Part shown: piece after piece, positions 33,269 through 42,003 of the stretch
Position numbering within the stretch: the first letter of the stretch is position 1
How the letters are laid out: each line of letters starts with the position of its first letter
Assembly (NCBI GenBank): GCA_031555315.1
Contig: JAVBUO010000017.1
Coordinates: forward strand, 20,861 to 84,860
Direction: 5' to 3'
Source: JAVBJV01 sp031555315
GTDB lineage: Bacteria > Pseudomonadota > Alphaproteobacteria > Acetobacterales > Acetobacteraceae
DNA length: 64,000 bases
The notes under the pieces: generated by a model
Told to the model about the DNA's origin: nothing
The model's database searches: none
What the model saw: only the letters and a program-made list of their open reading frames with translations
Program-made: the position numbers and the translations under genes

Positions 33269-35079
33269 GCGCGCCCCCGCGCCAGACCGGCAAGACCGCG
33301 TGGAAACGCCAGAACCAGAACGATGATCGCGCTGCCCAGTGCCAGCCGCCAGTAATCGGTACTGCGCAACAGCGTGTCGTACAATCCCGTATAGACCAGC
33401 GCGCCGATCACCGGCCCGCCGATTGTCTGCACGCCCCCCAGCAGCACCATCAGCAGCGCATCGACCGATTTTGGAATGCTGATATAGGTCGGGAAGACGC
33501 TCCCTTTCTGAAACGCATAAACGGCGCCCGCCAGTCCGGCGGCGGCGCCGGCGATCGCGAACCCTGCCGCCCGCACGGGGTACGTCGCGATGCCGATCGC
33601 CTCGGCGCGCAACGCGGAATCGCGCGTCGCGCGCAGCGCGTAGCCGAACGGCGCGAACAGCACGCGCCGCAGCAACAATGCGCCACCCAGACACAGCGCC
33701 AGCACCAGCCAGTAAAAGACCCGCGCCTCCTGCGCCCAGCCCGCGGCCCGTACGCCGAGAATGCCGTTGTCGCCGCCGGTGATCTCGACCAGTTGCGACG
33801 CCGCCGCCCAGACGATCTGCGCGAAGGCCAGCGTCAGCATCGCCATGTAGACCCCGGACAGCCGCACCACCAGCGCACCGACCAGCAACGCCGCCACACC
33901 GGCAGCCAGAATGGCGGCCGGCATGGCCAGCGACATCGACAACGGGGCAAGGAAAGCCGCCGTATAGGCGCCGATCCCGAACCACGCCGCATGCCCGAAA
34001 CTCGGCATGCCGCCCGGCCCCATCATGAAATGCAGCGACGCCGCGAACAGCACCAGAATCAGCGCCTCGGTCAGCAGAGACAGCAGATACGGTCCGAGCA
34101 ACAGCGGCGCGGCCAGCAGCACGCACACCCCGGCCGATGCCAGCAGCAGCACGGGCTGCGACATGGCACGCAGCAGCGGAAAATCCTCGCCGCCCGCATG
34201 CGGCGCCACCAGCGCCCTTCCCAGCAGGCCGTGCGGACGCACCGCCAGCACCGCCCCCATGACCAGAAAGATCAGCACCAGCGTCACTTTCGGCAACAGC
34301 ATGATCCCGAACGCATGCATCAGCCCGATCAGCACCGCGGCCAGATACGCGCCGGTGATGCTGCCCAACCCGCCGACCACCACCACCACGAACGCATCGA
34401 CGATCAGCGCCAGATCCATACTCAAGTTGGCGGACTGCCCCGGCAGCATCAGCGCCCCGCCCAGCCCGGCCAGCGTCGCGCCAAGAAAGAACACCGACGT
34501 GAAGATCCAGCGTTCGTTGGCCCCCAGCGCCGCCAGCATGTCGCGATCCTGCGTCGCGGCGCGCACCAACCGCCCCCAGCGTGTGCGATACAGCAGCAAC
34601 AGCAGCAGCCCCAGCACCAGCGGCGCCACTCCGATCAGAATCAGATCGTAAACCGGAAACCGCTCTCCCAGAATCTCGACGCTGGCGCGCAGCCAGCGTG
34701 GGCGCGGCAATGTGCGTTCCTCGGCGCCCCAGATCCACAGCGCCGCATCCTGGATCACCAGCACCACGCCGAACGTCGCCAGCAGTTGCAGCAATTCCGG
34801 CATGCGGTACAGCCGGCGCAGCAGCAGGATTTCCAGCACGACGCCAATCCCCCCGACCAGCACCGCGGCCAGCAACCCGCCGGCCACAAACCAGACGGGA
34901 TCACGCGGCACCTGCATGAGGACGACCCAGGCGAGGTACGCGCCCAACATCGTCAGGCTGCCATGGGCAAAATTCACGATCCGGGTGACGCCGAAAATCA
35001 CCGTCAGCCCGGACGCCACCAGAAACAGCGCCGACGCACTGGACAGCCCCGTCAGAGCCTGCAGCAGAATGGCCGTCAT
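33265..35079 (-). CDS. Fused LivH-LivM permease of a branched-chain amino acid-type ABC transporter
   Basis: A 604-residue membrane protein with two permease units. Residues 1-295 are LivH-like (SGLTVIFGVTRIVNFAHGSL; DRDMLAALGANERWIFTSVF). After a linker around 298-312 (VAPHAGGEDFPLLRAM), the second unit is LivM-like (MMGPGGMPSFGHAAWFGIGA; LRATRDSALRAEAIGIATYP). LivH and LivM are usually separate genes; fusions exist in some proteobacteria. The pair would form the membrane channel with LivG and LivF. Confidence 0.93.
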   Translation of the reverse strand: MTAILLQALTGLSSASALFLVASGLTVIFGVTRIVNFAHGSLTMLGAYLAWVVLMQVPRDPVWFVAGGLLAAVLVGGIGVVLEILLLRRLYRMPELLQLLATFGVVLVIQDAALWIWGAEERTLPRPRWLRASVEILGERFPVYDLILIGVAPLVLGLLLLLLYRTRWGRLVRAATQDRDMLAALGANERWIFTSVFFLGATLAGLGGALMLPGQSANLSMDLALIVDAFVVVVVGGLGSITGAYLAAVLIGLMHAFGIMLLPKVTLVLIFLVMGAVLAVRPHGLLGRALVAPHAGGEDFPLLRAMSQPVLLLASAGVCVLLAAPLLLGPYLLSLLTEALILVLFAASLHFMMGPGGMPSFGHAAWFGIGAYTAAFLAPLSMSLAMPAAILAAGVAALLVGALVVRLSGVYMAMLTLAFAQIVWAAASQLVEITGGDNGILGVRAAGWAQEARVFYWLVLALCLGGALLLRRVLFAPFGYALRATRDSALRAEAIGIATYPVRAAGFAIAGAAAGLAGAVYAFQKGSVFPTYISIPKSVDALLMVLLGGVQTIGGPVIGALVYTGLYDTLLRSTDYWRLALGSAIIVLVLAFPRGLAGLARGRA

Positions 35080-35100
35080 CGCAGTATGTGCATGCCCGCG

Positions 35101-36303
35101 TTATGCCTCGCGCCGCAGACGCCGCACCGCCGCATCGTCGGGCAGATGGCGCGCGCCGTCTTCATAACGCCAGTCGACCATCACGCCCTTGCCGTCGCGC
35201 AGCGCAGTGCGCCCGACACAGGCGCCGAACGTCGACTGATGATCGATCGGCCGGTAGTAAGCGCGCCCGAACGGCGTCATGAAATCCGCCCCGCGGAACC
35301 CGGCGATCAGCCTGTCGACATCCAGCGACCCGGCCCGCGCGATCCCCGCCGCGATCGACATGAAGGTCGCATAGCCGATCACCGACCCGAGGCGCGGATA
35401 ATCGTTGAAGCGCGCCCGATACGCATCGCGGAACGCGACATGCTCGGGCGTATTGATGTCCTGCCACGGATATCCGGTCACGAACCAGCCTTCCGGTGTT
35501 TCCTCGCCCAGTGCATCGAGGTATTCCGGCTCGCCGGTCAGCATCGACACCACAGGGCGGCCCTCGAACAGGCCGCGTGTGTTGCCCTGGCGCACGAAGC
35601 TGGTCAGATCGGTGCTGAAGGTGACGTTGAAAATCGCCTCGGGCCGCGCCTGCGCCAGTGCCTGCACGCTCGCCCCGGCATCGATGCGCCCCAGCGCCGG
35701 CCACTGTTCGGCAATGAATTCCACATCGGGCCGCCGGGCCTGCAACAACGTCTTGAACCAGGCCACCGCCGACTGCCCGTATTCGTAATTCGGCGCGATG
35801 ATCGCCCAGCGTTTCGCGGGCAGCTTCGCCGCCTCCTCGACCAGCATCGACGCCTGCATATAGGTCGAACAGCGCAGCCGGAAACAGTACGGATGCCCTT
35901 TTTCCCAGACCATCGCATCGGCCAGTGGTTCGGCCGCGACGAACAACCGCTTGCGCTGCAACGCCACATCGCTGACCGCCAGCGCCACATGCGACAGGAA
36001 CGTTCCGGCCAGCAGATCGACCTTCGCATCGTCCAGAAATTCGTTGGCCAGCCGCACGGCATCCTGCGGCTTGCCGGCATCGTCGCGCGATATGACCGCC
36101 AGCCGGCGCCCCAGCACACCGCCAGCTTCGTTGATGTGCTCGACCGCTAGTTGCCAGCCGCTGCGATACGGCAAGGTGAACGCCGGGATCGTCGTATAGG
36201 AATTGATCTCACCGATGGTGATCGGCGCATCGCCCTGTGCCCGCGCCAGTGCCGGCAGGGCGAGCCCCGCCCCCAGAATGCCGCGCCGCGATATGATCGC
36301 CAT
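35101..36303 (-). CDS. ABC transporter substrate-binding protein, LivK-like (Peripla_BP_6)
   Basis: A 400-residue periplasmic receptor. The N-terminus MAIISRRGILGAGLALPALA is a Tat-type signal (SRRGILG). The mature protein starts with ITIGEINSYTTIPAFTLPYR and has EHINEAGGVLGRRLAVISRD, which is typical of type I periplasmic binding proteins. Such receptors bind amino acids, short amides or aromatic acids; the ligand is unknown. It precedes the fused permease by 21 bp. Confidence 0.93.
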   Translation of the reverse strand: MAIISRRGILGAGLALPALARAQGDAPITIGEINSYTTIPAFTLPYRSGWQLAVEHINEAGGVLGRRLAVISRDDAGKPQDAVRLANEFLDDAKVDLLAGTFLSHVALAVSDVALQRKRLFVAAEPLADAMVWEKGHPYCFRLRCSTYMQASMLVEEAAKLPAKRWAIIAPNYEYGQSAVAWFKTLLQARRPDVEFIAEQWPALGRIDAGASVQALAQARPEAIFNVTFSTDLTSFVRQGNTRGLFEGRPVVSMLTGEPEYLDALGEETPEGWFVTGYPWQDINTPEHVAFRDAYRARFNDYPRLGSVIGYATFMSIAAGIARAGSLDVDRLIAGFRGADFMTPFGRAYYRPIDHQSTFGACVGRTALRDGKGVMVDWRYEDGARHLPDDAAVRRLRREA

Positions 36304-36315
36304 CCGTGTTCCTTT

Positions 36316-37068
36316 CTACCCGCGTCCGATGAACGGCATCTTCGTTGCCATCACCGTCATGAACTGCACATTCGCATCCAGCGGCATCTCGGCCATGCAG
36401 ACCAACGCATCGGCCACACACGCCGCATCCATGCGCGGCTCCACCATCGTGCTGCCGTTCGCCTGCTTCACGCCAGCCGCCATCCGCTGTGTCATTTCGG
36501 TCGCCGCATTGCCGATATCGAGCTGCCCGCACGCGATATCATACTTCCGCCCGTCGAGCGAAAGCTGGCGCGTCAGCCCGGTGATCGCGTGTTTCGTCGC
36601 GGTATAGGCCGCACCGTCCGGCCGCGGCGCATAGGCCGAAACCGACCCGTTGTTGACGATCCGCCCGCCCTGCGGCGACTGTTCCTTCATCATCCGCCAC
36701 GCTGCGCGCGCGCACAAAAACGCGCCCGTCAGATTGACCGACACCACGCTGTTCCATTGCGCCAGCGTTATATCGCCGAATTCCGCCTGCAACCCGCGGC
36801 CGGCATTGTTGAACAGCAGATCCAGCCGCCCGAACTCGGCCTTCACGCGCGCGAACAGCGCCTCGACCGCCGCCTCGTCGGACACATCCGCCACCACCGG
36901 AACGATCCGCGCGCCCTTCGGCCCCGCTGCTGCGGTCTCTTCAAGCTGCGCGGCGCGCCGCCCGGCGATGACGACACTCCACCCTTTTTCCGCCAGCCCG
37001 ATCGCGCATGCACGCCCCACCCCGCTGCCACCACCGGTCACGACGGCAAATCTCGTGCGTGCAGACAT
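36316..37068 (-). CDS. SDR-family oxidoreductase
   Basis: A 250-residue classical short-chain dehydrogenase. The cofactor motif TGGGSGVG is at 11-18, NNAG at 87-90, and the catalytic residues are around Ser144 (GSVSAYAP), Tyr155 and Lys159 (YTATK). The Arg pair after the second strand (AGRRAA) favours NADP(H). It lies 12 bp upstream of the Liv-type receptor gene, suggesting it acts on the imported compound. The ATG at 37068 begins the Rossmann strand; an upstream ATG at 37128 is unlikely. Confidence 0.92.
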   Translation of the reverse strand: MSARTRFAVVTGGGSGVGRACAIGLAEKGWSVVIAGRRAAQLEETAAAGPKGARIVPVVADVSDEAAVEALFARVKAEFGRLDLLFNNAGRGLQAEFGDITLAQWNSVVSVNLTGAFLCARAAWRMMKEQSPQGGRIVNNGSVSAYAPRPDGAAYTATKHAITGLTRQLSLDGRKYDIACGQLDIGNAATEMTQRMAAGVKQANGSTMVEPRMDAACVADALVCMAEMPLDANVQFMTVMATKMPFIGRG

Positions 37069-37139
37069 TCGGTGTTCTCTCCGTTCCCTGTTGCTGCTGA
37101 TTTTGCCTGCCAGAGCGGGAACTGGCAAATCGGAGCGCC

Positions 37140-37568
37140 CTAAACGACCGGCCCGGCTCCGTATCCATAGACGGTGATGACATCGCCATCGTCATGATAC
37201 GGAATGTTCAACCGCACCAGCACGGCGCGCAGTTCTGCGGCGCAGGAAACGACCTCGGGCGCCACCAGCTGCCCGCGATGCCGCAGATAGCGCGGCCGGA
37301 TGCGGATCCATTCGACGTCATAAAGCGCCGACAAACCTTCGTGCCAATCGCCATGGTACCAGACATCCTGATCGAAAACCACCGGGGACTGGGCATCGTC
37401 CAGCACATACTTGACGGCAAAGGGCGGCGGAAAAGGCAGTTCATCGTAGACCGCCTGTTGCAGCGCGTGCCAGCGCGTGGCGTTCATGAACGATGCCAGG
37501 CCACGCGCCTGCACTGCGGCGCGCACACGCGTGCGATAATGCGATTCCTTATCGGACCAGGCGCGCAT
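37140..37568 (-). CDS. Small soluble protein resembling DUF6678
   Basis: A 142-residue protein: MNATRWHALQQAVYDELPFP, then QDVWYHGDWHEGLSALYDVE and WIRIRPRYLRHRGQLVAPEV, ending DDGDVITVYGYGAGPVV. The pattern of one N-terminal helix, a Trp-rich strand pair and a C-terminal VYGYG strand resembles DUF6678, as far as I can recall. The ATG at 37568 overlaps the previous gene by 20 bp. The function is unknown. Confidence 0.68.
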   Translation of the reverse strand: MRAWSDKESHYRTRVRAAVQARGLASFMNATRWHALQQAVYDELPFPPPFAVKYVLDDAQSPVVFDQDVWYHGDWHEGLSALYDVEWIRIRPRYLRHRGQLVAPEVVSCAAELRAVLVRLNIPYHDDGDVITVYGYGAGPVV

Positions 37569-37965
37569 GCGCACCGCCGGCATCCTCCATGATCTGCCGC
37601 GCCGCCTCGGCCGCCGCGCGGTCCGATGTCGCGACGGCCAGAATGATACCGCCGATGTCGTCGGTGGTGGCCGCTTTCTCGACATCCTGCGCGCTGGCAT
37701 CCAGCACCGTCGCCGCCTGCACGCCCGATGCCATCGCCCCGCCCAGCGCCGCCGCGATCGCCCCGCCCGCCAGCGCACTGACGATGCTGATCAGCTCGCT
37801 GCCCAGCTTGTTGGGTTCCGCAGTTTCTTCCTCGCCCACCACACTGATCGCGGCGCGGTCGAACCCGTCGATCTCCAGCGCATGAATCGCCTGTTCCAGC
37901 ACGGTGCGGTCGGCAAACAGCGCACAGGCGCCATGTACATCGCGAATGTCAGAAGATGCCGGCAT
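37549..37965 (-). CDS. Small protein with glycine-zipper hydrophobic segment
   Basis: A 138-residue protein. The N-terminal half (DVHGACALFADRTVLEQAIH, then ALEIDGFDRAAISVVGEEE) resembles the sensor-like fold of general-stress YflT-type proteins. The middle ALAGGAIAAALGGAMASGVQ is a Gly/Ala-zipper that could insert in a membrane. The C-terminal half is an alpha/beta unit (GIILAVATSDRAAAEAARQI). The ATG at 37965 follows the family-like start; upstream frame is Arg-rich and unlikely. The function is unknown. Confidence 0.7.
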   Translation of the reverse strand: MPASSDIRDVHGACALFADRTVLEQAIHALEIDGFDRAAISVVGEEETAEPNKLGSELISIVSALAGGAIAAALGGAMASGVQAATVLDASAQDVEKAATTDDIGGIILAVATSDRAAAEAARQIMEDAGGAHARLVR

Positions 37966-38073
37966 GGGTTTTCTCCGTCTGTTGCGAACAGTGTGCCAGT
38001 ACCGTCTCCGTAACGGGAGGGGGAAATGCACACCTCTGGAACCCGCCCCGCTGATTTTTACGACACCGCAGCC

Positions 38074-38568
38074 CTAAGCCGCCGTCGGATCGTCCGGCGG
38101 CAATATCCATGGAATACCTTTGTAGACCAGCCCCATGCGGTCCCGGCAGATGGGGGTCAGCTCGCACTCGCCGGCGCGCTTGGCCTCGATCAGCGCCGCA
38201 CGGATCGCACGGTCGTGCATATAGAAGAACGCCGTCTGTCCGTTTTCCAGCGTTACCGGCAGCGTCGTGTTGCGCTGGTCCCATTCCACGGAATCGATCA
38301 CCTGGCCATCCGGCAGCATCAACGCGATCTGACGGATGACCAACGGCACCTCTCCGATATGAGTCACCTCGATCTTGGCAAAATTTTCCAGATACCGATG
38401 GCGGTCGAACATGATGGCGGACTGGATCTTGACCATCGTCAGGCTGCCCTGCTTCTGCAAGGCCCTGCGCCAGGCGCGGCGCGCCAGCAGCAGCGCCGCC
38501 AGCGCGACGAGCAGCGCCGCACCGCTGACGAGAAAGATGATAAGAACCAGTAACCAATCTTCGAACAC
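38074..38568 (-). CDS. Single-pass membrane protein, function unknown
   Basis: About 164 residues. A membrane helix (WLLVLIIFLVSGAALLVALA) is followed by a basic stretch (ARRAWRRALQ) and a soluble domain (NFAKIEVTHIGEVPLVIRQI, VTLENGQTAFFYMHD, CRDRMGLVYKGIPWILPP). The topology suggests the domain is cytoplasmic or behind an N-terminal anchor. The start is uncertain; the GTG at 38568 lies after the TerB-like stop and in front of the helix. No family recognised. Confidence 0.58.
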   Translation of the reverse strand: MFEDWLLVLIIFLVSGAALLVALAALLLARRAWRRALQKQGSLTMVKIQSAIMFDRHRYLENFAKIEVTHIGEVPLVIRQIALMLPDGQVIDSVEWDQRNTTLPVTLENGQTAFFYMHDRAIRAALIEAKRAGECELTPICRDRMGLVYKGIPWILPPDDPTAA

Positions 38569-38611
38569 AGCCGATATCCAACGCCACCAGAATATATTAC
38601 GCCGTTTCCCC

Positions 38612-39040
38612 TCAGGACTTGCTCGGCACCCGGCAACGCACCTGCGCGGCACGCTCCAGCGCCTGCGTCACCTCAACGGTCAGCCGGAGTTCACCGGCCA
38701 GAAACTCCAACATGCGCAGTTCCAGCTGAACGGCAAAATTGTCGGCCGCCGCCACATCACACCCCAGCAGATATGCGGTTTCCCGCAGGTCCGGCGGCAG
38801 TGCATCGCAGATCAGCATCGTGGCGCGCGTCAGACCATCTTCCTCTTTCATCAGGGCGACCGTCACATCCATCGCCTGTTTCAGTTCTTCGGACGTCATG
38901 CCCTGGAAGGCCGGCACGGTCTGCACGGAAGCTGACATGACGCCGATTTCGCGATCCGTCATTTCGCCATCAGCCGCCCCCACCAGTACCATTGTGCAGA
39001 TCAGCGCCTGCTGCGGTGTCAGTCCCATCGGAGCCAGCAT
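38612..39040 (-). CDS. TerB-like protein
   Basis: A 142-residue, acidic, all-helical protein. MGLTPQQALICTMVLVGAAD followed by GEMTDREIGVMSASVQTVPA is the usual TerB start, with the acidic GEMTDRE turn that can bind metal. DALPPDLRETAYLLGCDVAA, another TerB landmark, follows. TerB domains occur in tellurite-resistance and other stress modules and in stand-alone proteins. It starts 20 bp downstream of the helicase stop on the same strand. Confidence 0.75.
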   Translation of the reverse strand: MLAPMGLTPQQALICTMVLVGAADGEMTDREIGVMSASVQTVPAFQGMTSEELKQAMDVTVALMKEEDGLTRATMLICDALPPDLRETAYLLGCDVAAADNFAVQLELRMLEFLAGELRLTVEVTQALERAAQVRCRVPSKS

Positions 39041-39060
39041 GATATGGATTTCCTCTCCTG

Positions 39061-41838
39061 TCAGTTCGTCAAAAATACGCGTGTCCGCGCGACAGCCTCG
39101 GCCAGCCCCAAACGCTCGACATGAACGCCTTGCGGAAAAGCATTCAGCAACCGGCTGGGCGCGCGCCGGTCAAGCAGAACAAATACACCACGATCATCCG
39201 TCCGGCGAATCAGCCGTCCGAACGCCTGTCGCAGACGGCGGCGCGCCTCGGCATCGTCATACGCGCCCGGCCTGCCGCCCGACAAACAGACACGTCGTTC
39301 CCGATGCAAAATGGTGGGGCGCGGCCAGGGGATCTTCTCGAAGACCACCAGACGCAAGGCATTGCCCGGCACGTCCACGCCATCGCGCATCGCATCCGTC
39401 CCCAGCAGGCACGAATCGGGCTCGGTGCGAAACACATCGACCAACGTCGCATTATCCATCACATCGGCATGCTGCGCGTACAGCGGAATGCCGGCCCCCT
39501 CCAGATCGGGGGCGATGCGTGCATGCACGGCGCGCAGGCGCGCGATCGCGGTAAACAGCCCCAGCCCGCCGCCATGCGATGCCATGAACAGCGCCTTGTA
39601 GGCCGCCGCCAACTGCCCGATATCGTCGCTGCGCAGATCGTTGACCACGAAGCAGCGCGTCTGCGCCGCGTAATCGAACGGCGAGGTCACCACGACGCGG
39701 ATCGCAGGCGCCGGCAGATGCACGGCCCCGGTACGTTCCTCGGCCGTCCACCAGGCGCTCTCCGGGTCGTCCCCGGCGTCGCGCAACGTCGCCGAGGTGA
39801 TCAGCACGCCATGCGCGGGCGCCACCAGCGTGGCGGCGAACGGCACGGTCGGGTCCAGCCAGTGCCGGTGCAGGCCGACGTTCATCACGCGGCCTTCACG
39901 CCGTTCCAGCGCCAGCCACATGACATGATCCGGGCGCGCGCCGGGCGGCGGCGGCTCTTCGGACAATACGCGCAGCATCGCCTCCCACGCCGACAGCGGC
40001 TCGCGCACCCGCCTGCGCAACGACCTGACGGCTGATTCCAGGCGCTGACGGGTGGCGGAATCCAGTTCTTCCGCATCATCCTCGAGCCGCTCTTCCAGCC
40101 GCTTCTCCAGCGTGGCAACCGGCGCGGCCAGGCGTGCCAGCGCGCGGCGCAGCGCCTCGGCAGCGTCGGTCAGATCGGACGACACCGGATACAGATCGCA
40201 CTCCAGACTTGGGCTGGAATCATTTTCGACTGTGCGGCCCAGCACCTGATGATAGGCGGCGGCCAGAAACGCCTCGGCCGGATTGTCGAGGCCGGGATCA
40301 TCCGCCATCAGATCGGGTTTGGTGCCCAGCAGTCGCGCCTGCCAGCCCGCCCCGGGCAGAGCGCGGGCCGCCTGCAGCGCGGCGTCCAGCGGAGCCTGCA
40401 ATTCCGGGCGGTTGGCGACGATCTCCTCCATGCGCCGCTTCAGCCCCCGCGCTCGCGACCGGCCACCTTCCGCCCCCAGCAGCCAGCGGCGCATTTCGGC
40501 CGCTTCCAACCCCGACAGCTCGACCGAGAACGCGCTGTCGGCTGCATCGAACAGCTGATGCCCCTCGTCGAACACGTAACGCGTCGGCACCGACGCATCG
40601 TCGATCCCGCCCCAGGCTGCCTGCGCCATCACCAGCGCGTGGTTCGCCACCACCAGATCGGCGTGCTGCGCGCGGCGCACCGTGTGTTCCACGAAGCAGC
40701 GCCGCCAATGGGGACACGACGAATGGATGCACTCGCCGCGCCGGTCGGCAAGGCCCGCCAGCAAGGCCTGATCGAACAGTTCGGCGAACCAGCCCGGCAG
40801 GTCGCCGCCCTGCAGATCGCCGTCTTCTGTTGCCATCGCCCAGCGCACGATCAGCCCCAGCGGGATCGCCGCCCCCTGCATGCCCGCACTGTTGATCGCA
40901 TCGTCCAGATTCAGCAGGCACAGATAATTTTCGCGCCCCTTGCGGATCACCACCCGCTGGCGACGTTTTTCCACGTCGGGCTCCAGCCGGGCGAGCTCGG
41001 CCTGCACCTGCCGCTGCAGATGCTTGGTATAGGTGGCGATCCAGACCGGCGCTTTGTTGTGCTCGGCCCACAGACTGGCCGGCGCGATGTAGCCCAGTGT
41101 CTTGCCGGTGCCGGTGCCCGCTTCGGCCAGCATGATATGCGGCGCGCCTTCCGCTTCGCGCGGCGCGAACACCGCGGCGGCGGCCGACGCATAATCACTT
41201 TGCCCCGGGCGGGCTTCCGACGCATCGCCCAGCAGTTCGGCCAGCCGCCGGCGCGCCTCGGCGGACGACACCGGATGCGACGCCGGCGGCGCGAGCGGCG
41301 CGGTTTCCTCCCACTCGGGCAGGCGCTTCCAGATCCGCAGCGCATCCGCATGCGGCGCCAGATCGGCGGGCGCGCCCAGCGCGGTCAGCACGAAAGGCGC
41401 CCAGTTCCACCCCGCACGGCCCATCAGCGCGGCGATCCCGGCGGCATCGCGCCGCGCCCGGGCCGATTCGCGGCCCAGACGCTGCAACAGATGCAGCGTC
41501 ACCTCGGGCAGCAACGCGGCGGCATCCTCGGGCGTCTCGGGCACGTCCATCCCCAGCGCCAGCGCCAGACCGCGCGGCGTCGGCACCACCGGCCGGGCCG
41601 GACAGGCGAAGGCGAACAGCTCCAGCAGATCGAACACCAGCAACCGTGGCATCCCCAGCCGACGGCGAACGCTGGGCGCATGCACGACGACCGGCGGCGC
41701 CAGAGCACGCAACCGCGCGCCGGCTGTGGCAACCGGGATCGTTTCGATCTCGCCATCCGGAGAGAGCAGCGCCACCCGCCCGTACCCCGCGATCAGGAAC
41801 GGCGCATCGGGCAGCAGAGGAGGTATTGGGTCCGTCAT
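39061..41838 (-). CDS. ATP-dependent DNA helicase, DinG/XPD-like
   Basis: A 925-residue superfamily 2 helicase. Walker A is in LAEAGTGTGKTLGYIAPASL, Walker B is FDEGHQLFD, and the last motif is DDAEARRRLRQAFGRLIRR. Four cysteines in NYLCLLNLDDA, GECIHSSC and WRRC fit the XPD/DinG Fe-S cluster. The N-terminal 200 residues are an extra domain (FLIAGYGRVALLSPDGEIET; LLVFDLLELFAFACP) not seen in E. coli DinG but common in alphaproteobacteria. It should unwind 5'-3' during repair. The ATG at 41838 was chosen as it begins the conserved domain. Confidence 0.92.
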   Translation of the reverse strand: MTDPIPPLLPDAPFLIAGYGRVALLSPDGEIETIPVATAGARLRALAPPVVVHAPSVRRRLGMPRLLVFDLLELFAFACPARPVVPTPRGLALALGMDVPETPEDAAALLPEVTLHLLQRLGRESARARRDAAGIAALMGRAGWNWAPFVLTALGAPADLAPHADALRIWKRLPEWEETAPLAPPASHPVSSAEARRRLAELLGDASEARPGQSDYASAAAAVFAPREAEGAPHIMLAEAGTGTGKTLGYIAPASLWAEHNKAPVWIATYTKHLQRQVQAELARLEPDVEKRRQRVVIRKGRENYLCLLNLDDAINSAGMQGAAIPLGLIVRWAMATEDGDLQGGDLPGWFAELFDQALLAGLADRRGECIHSSCPHWRRCFVEHTVRRAQHADLVVANHALVMAQAAWGGIDDASVPTRYVFDEGHQLFDAADSAFSVELSGLEAAEMRRWLLGAEGGRSRARGLKRRMEEIVANRPELQAPLDAALQAARALPGAGWQARLLGTKPDLMADDPGLDNPAEAFLAAAYHQVLGRTVENDSSPSLECDLYPVSSDLTDAAEALRRALARLAAPVATLEKRLEERLEDDAEELDSATRQRLESAVRSLRRRVREPLSAWEAMLRVLSEEPPPPGARPDHVMWLALERREGRVMNVGLHRHWLDPTVPFAATLVAPAHGVLITSATLRDAGDDPESAWWTAEERTGAVHLPAPAIRVVVTSPFDYAAQTRCFVVNDLRSDDIGQLAAAYKALFMASHGGGLGLFTAIARLRAVHARIAPDLEGAGIPLYAQHADVMDNATLVDVFRTEPDSCLLGTDAMRDGVDVPGNALRLVVFEKIPWPRPTILHRERRVCLSGGRPGAYDDAEARRRLRQAFGRLIRRTDDRGVFVLLDRRAPSRLLNAFPQGVHVERLGLAEAVARTRVFLTN

Positions 41839-41917
41839 CCGACTGACAGGGATGACAGAGAACGGAAAAAACCGGAATAGCCCCCCCAAAGGAACACCGC
41901 TAAAAAGCCACGCTTGT

Positions 41918-41971
41918 GCGGTTATGGGGCCTGCGGGGGTCGCATCCGGCTCCCGCAGGCCCTATAACCGC
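41918..41971. promoter_or_regulatory. Long inverted repeat upstream of lysK
   Basis: GCGGTTATGGGGCCTGCGGG (41918-41937) is matched by its inverse (41952-41971) with one mismatch, around a 14-base loop. It lies between the divergent helicase and lysK genes, ending 32 bp before the lysK ATG. It might be an RNA hairpin in the 5' leader, a regulator site, or a repeat-family member. No second copy was seen. Confidence 0.7.
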
Positions 41972-42003
41972 CCCCTACCCACCATAACCTGTTGATAAAA
42001 CCG

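Noticed and set aside
33793..36150. 785-codon open frame on the plus strand
   Set aside because: It is antisense to the fused permease and the receptor gene; composition is His/Gln/Arg-rich with no domain.
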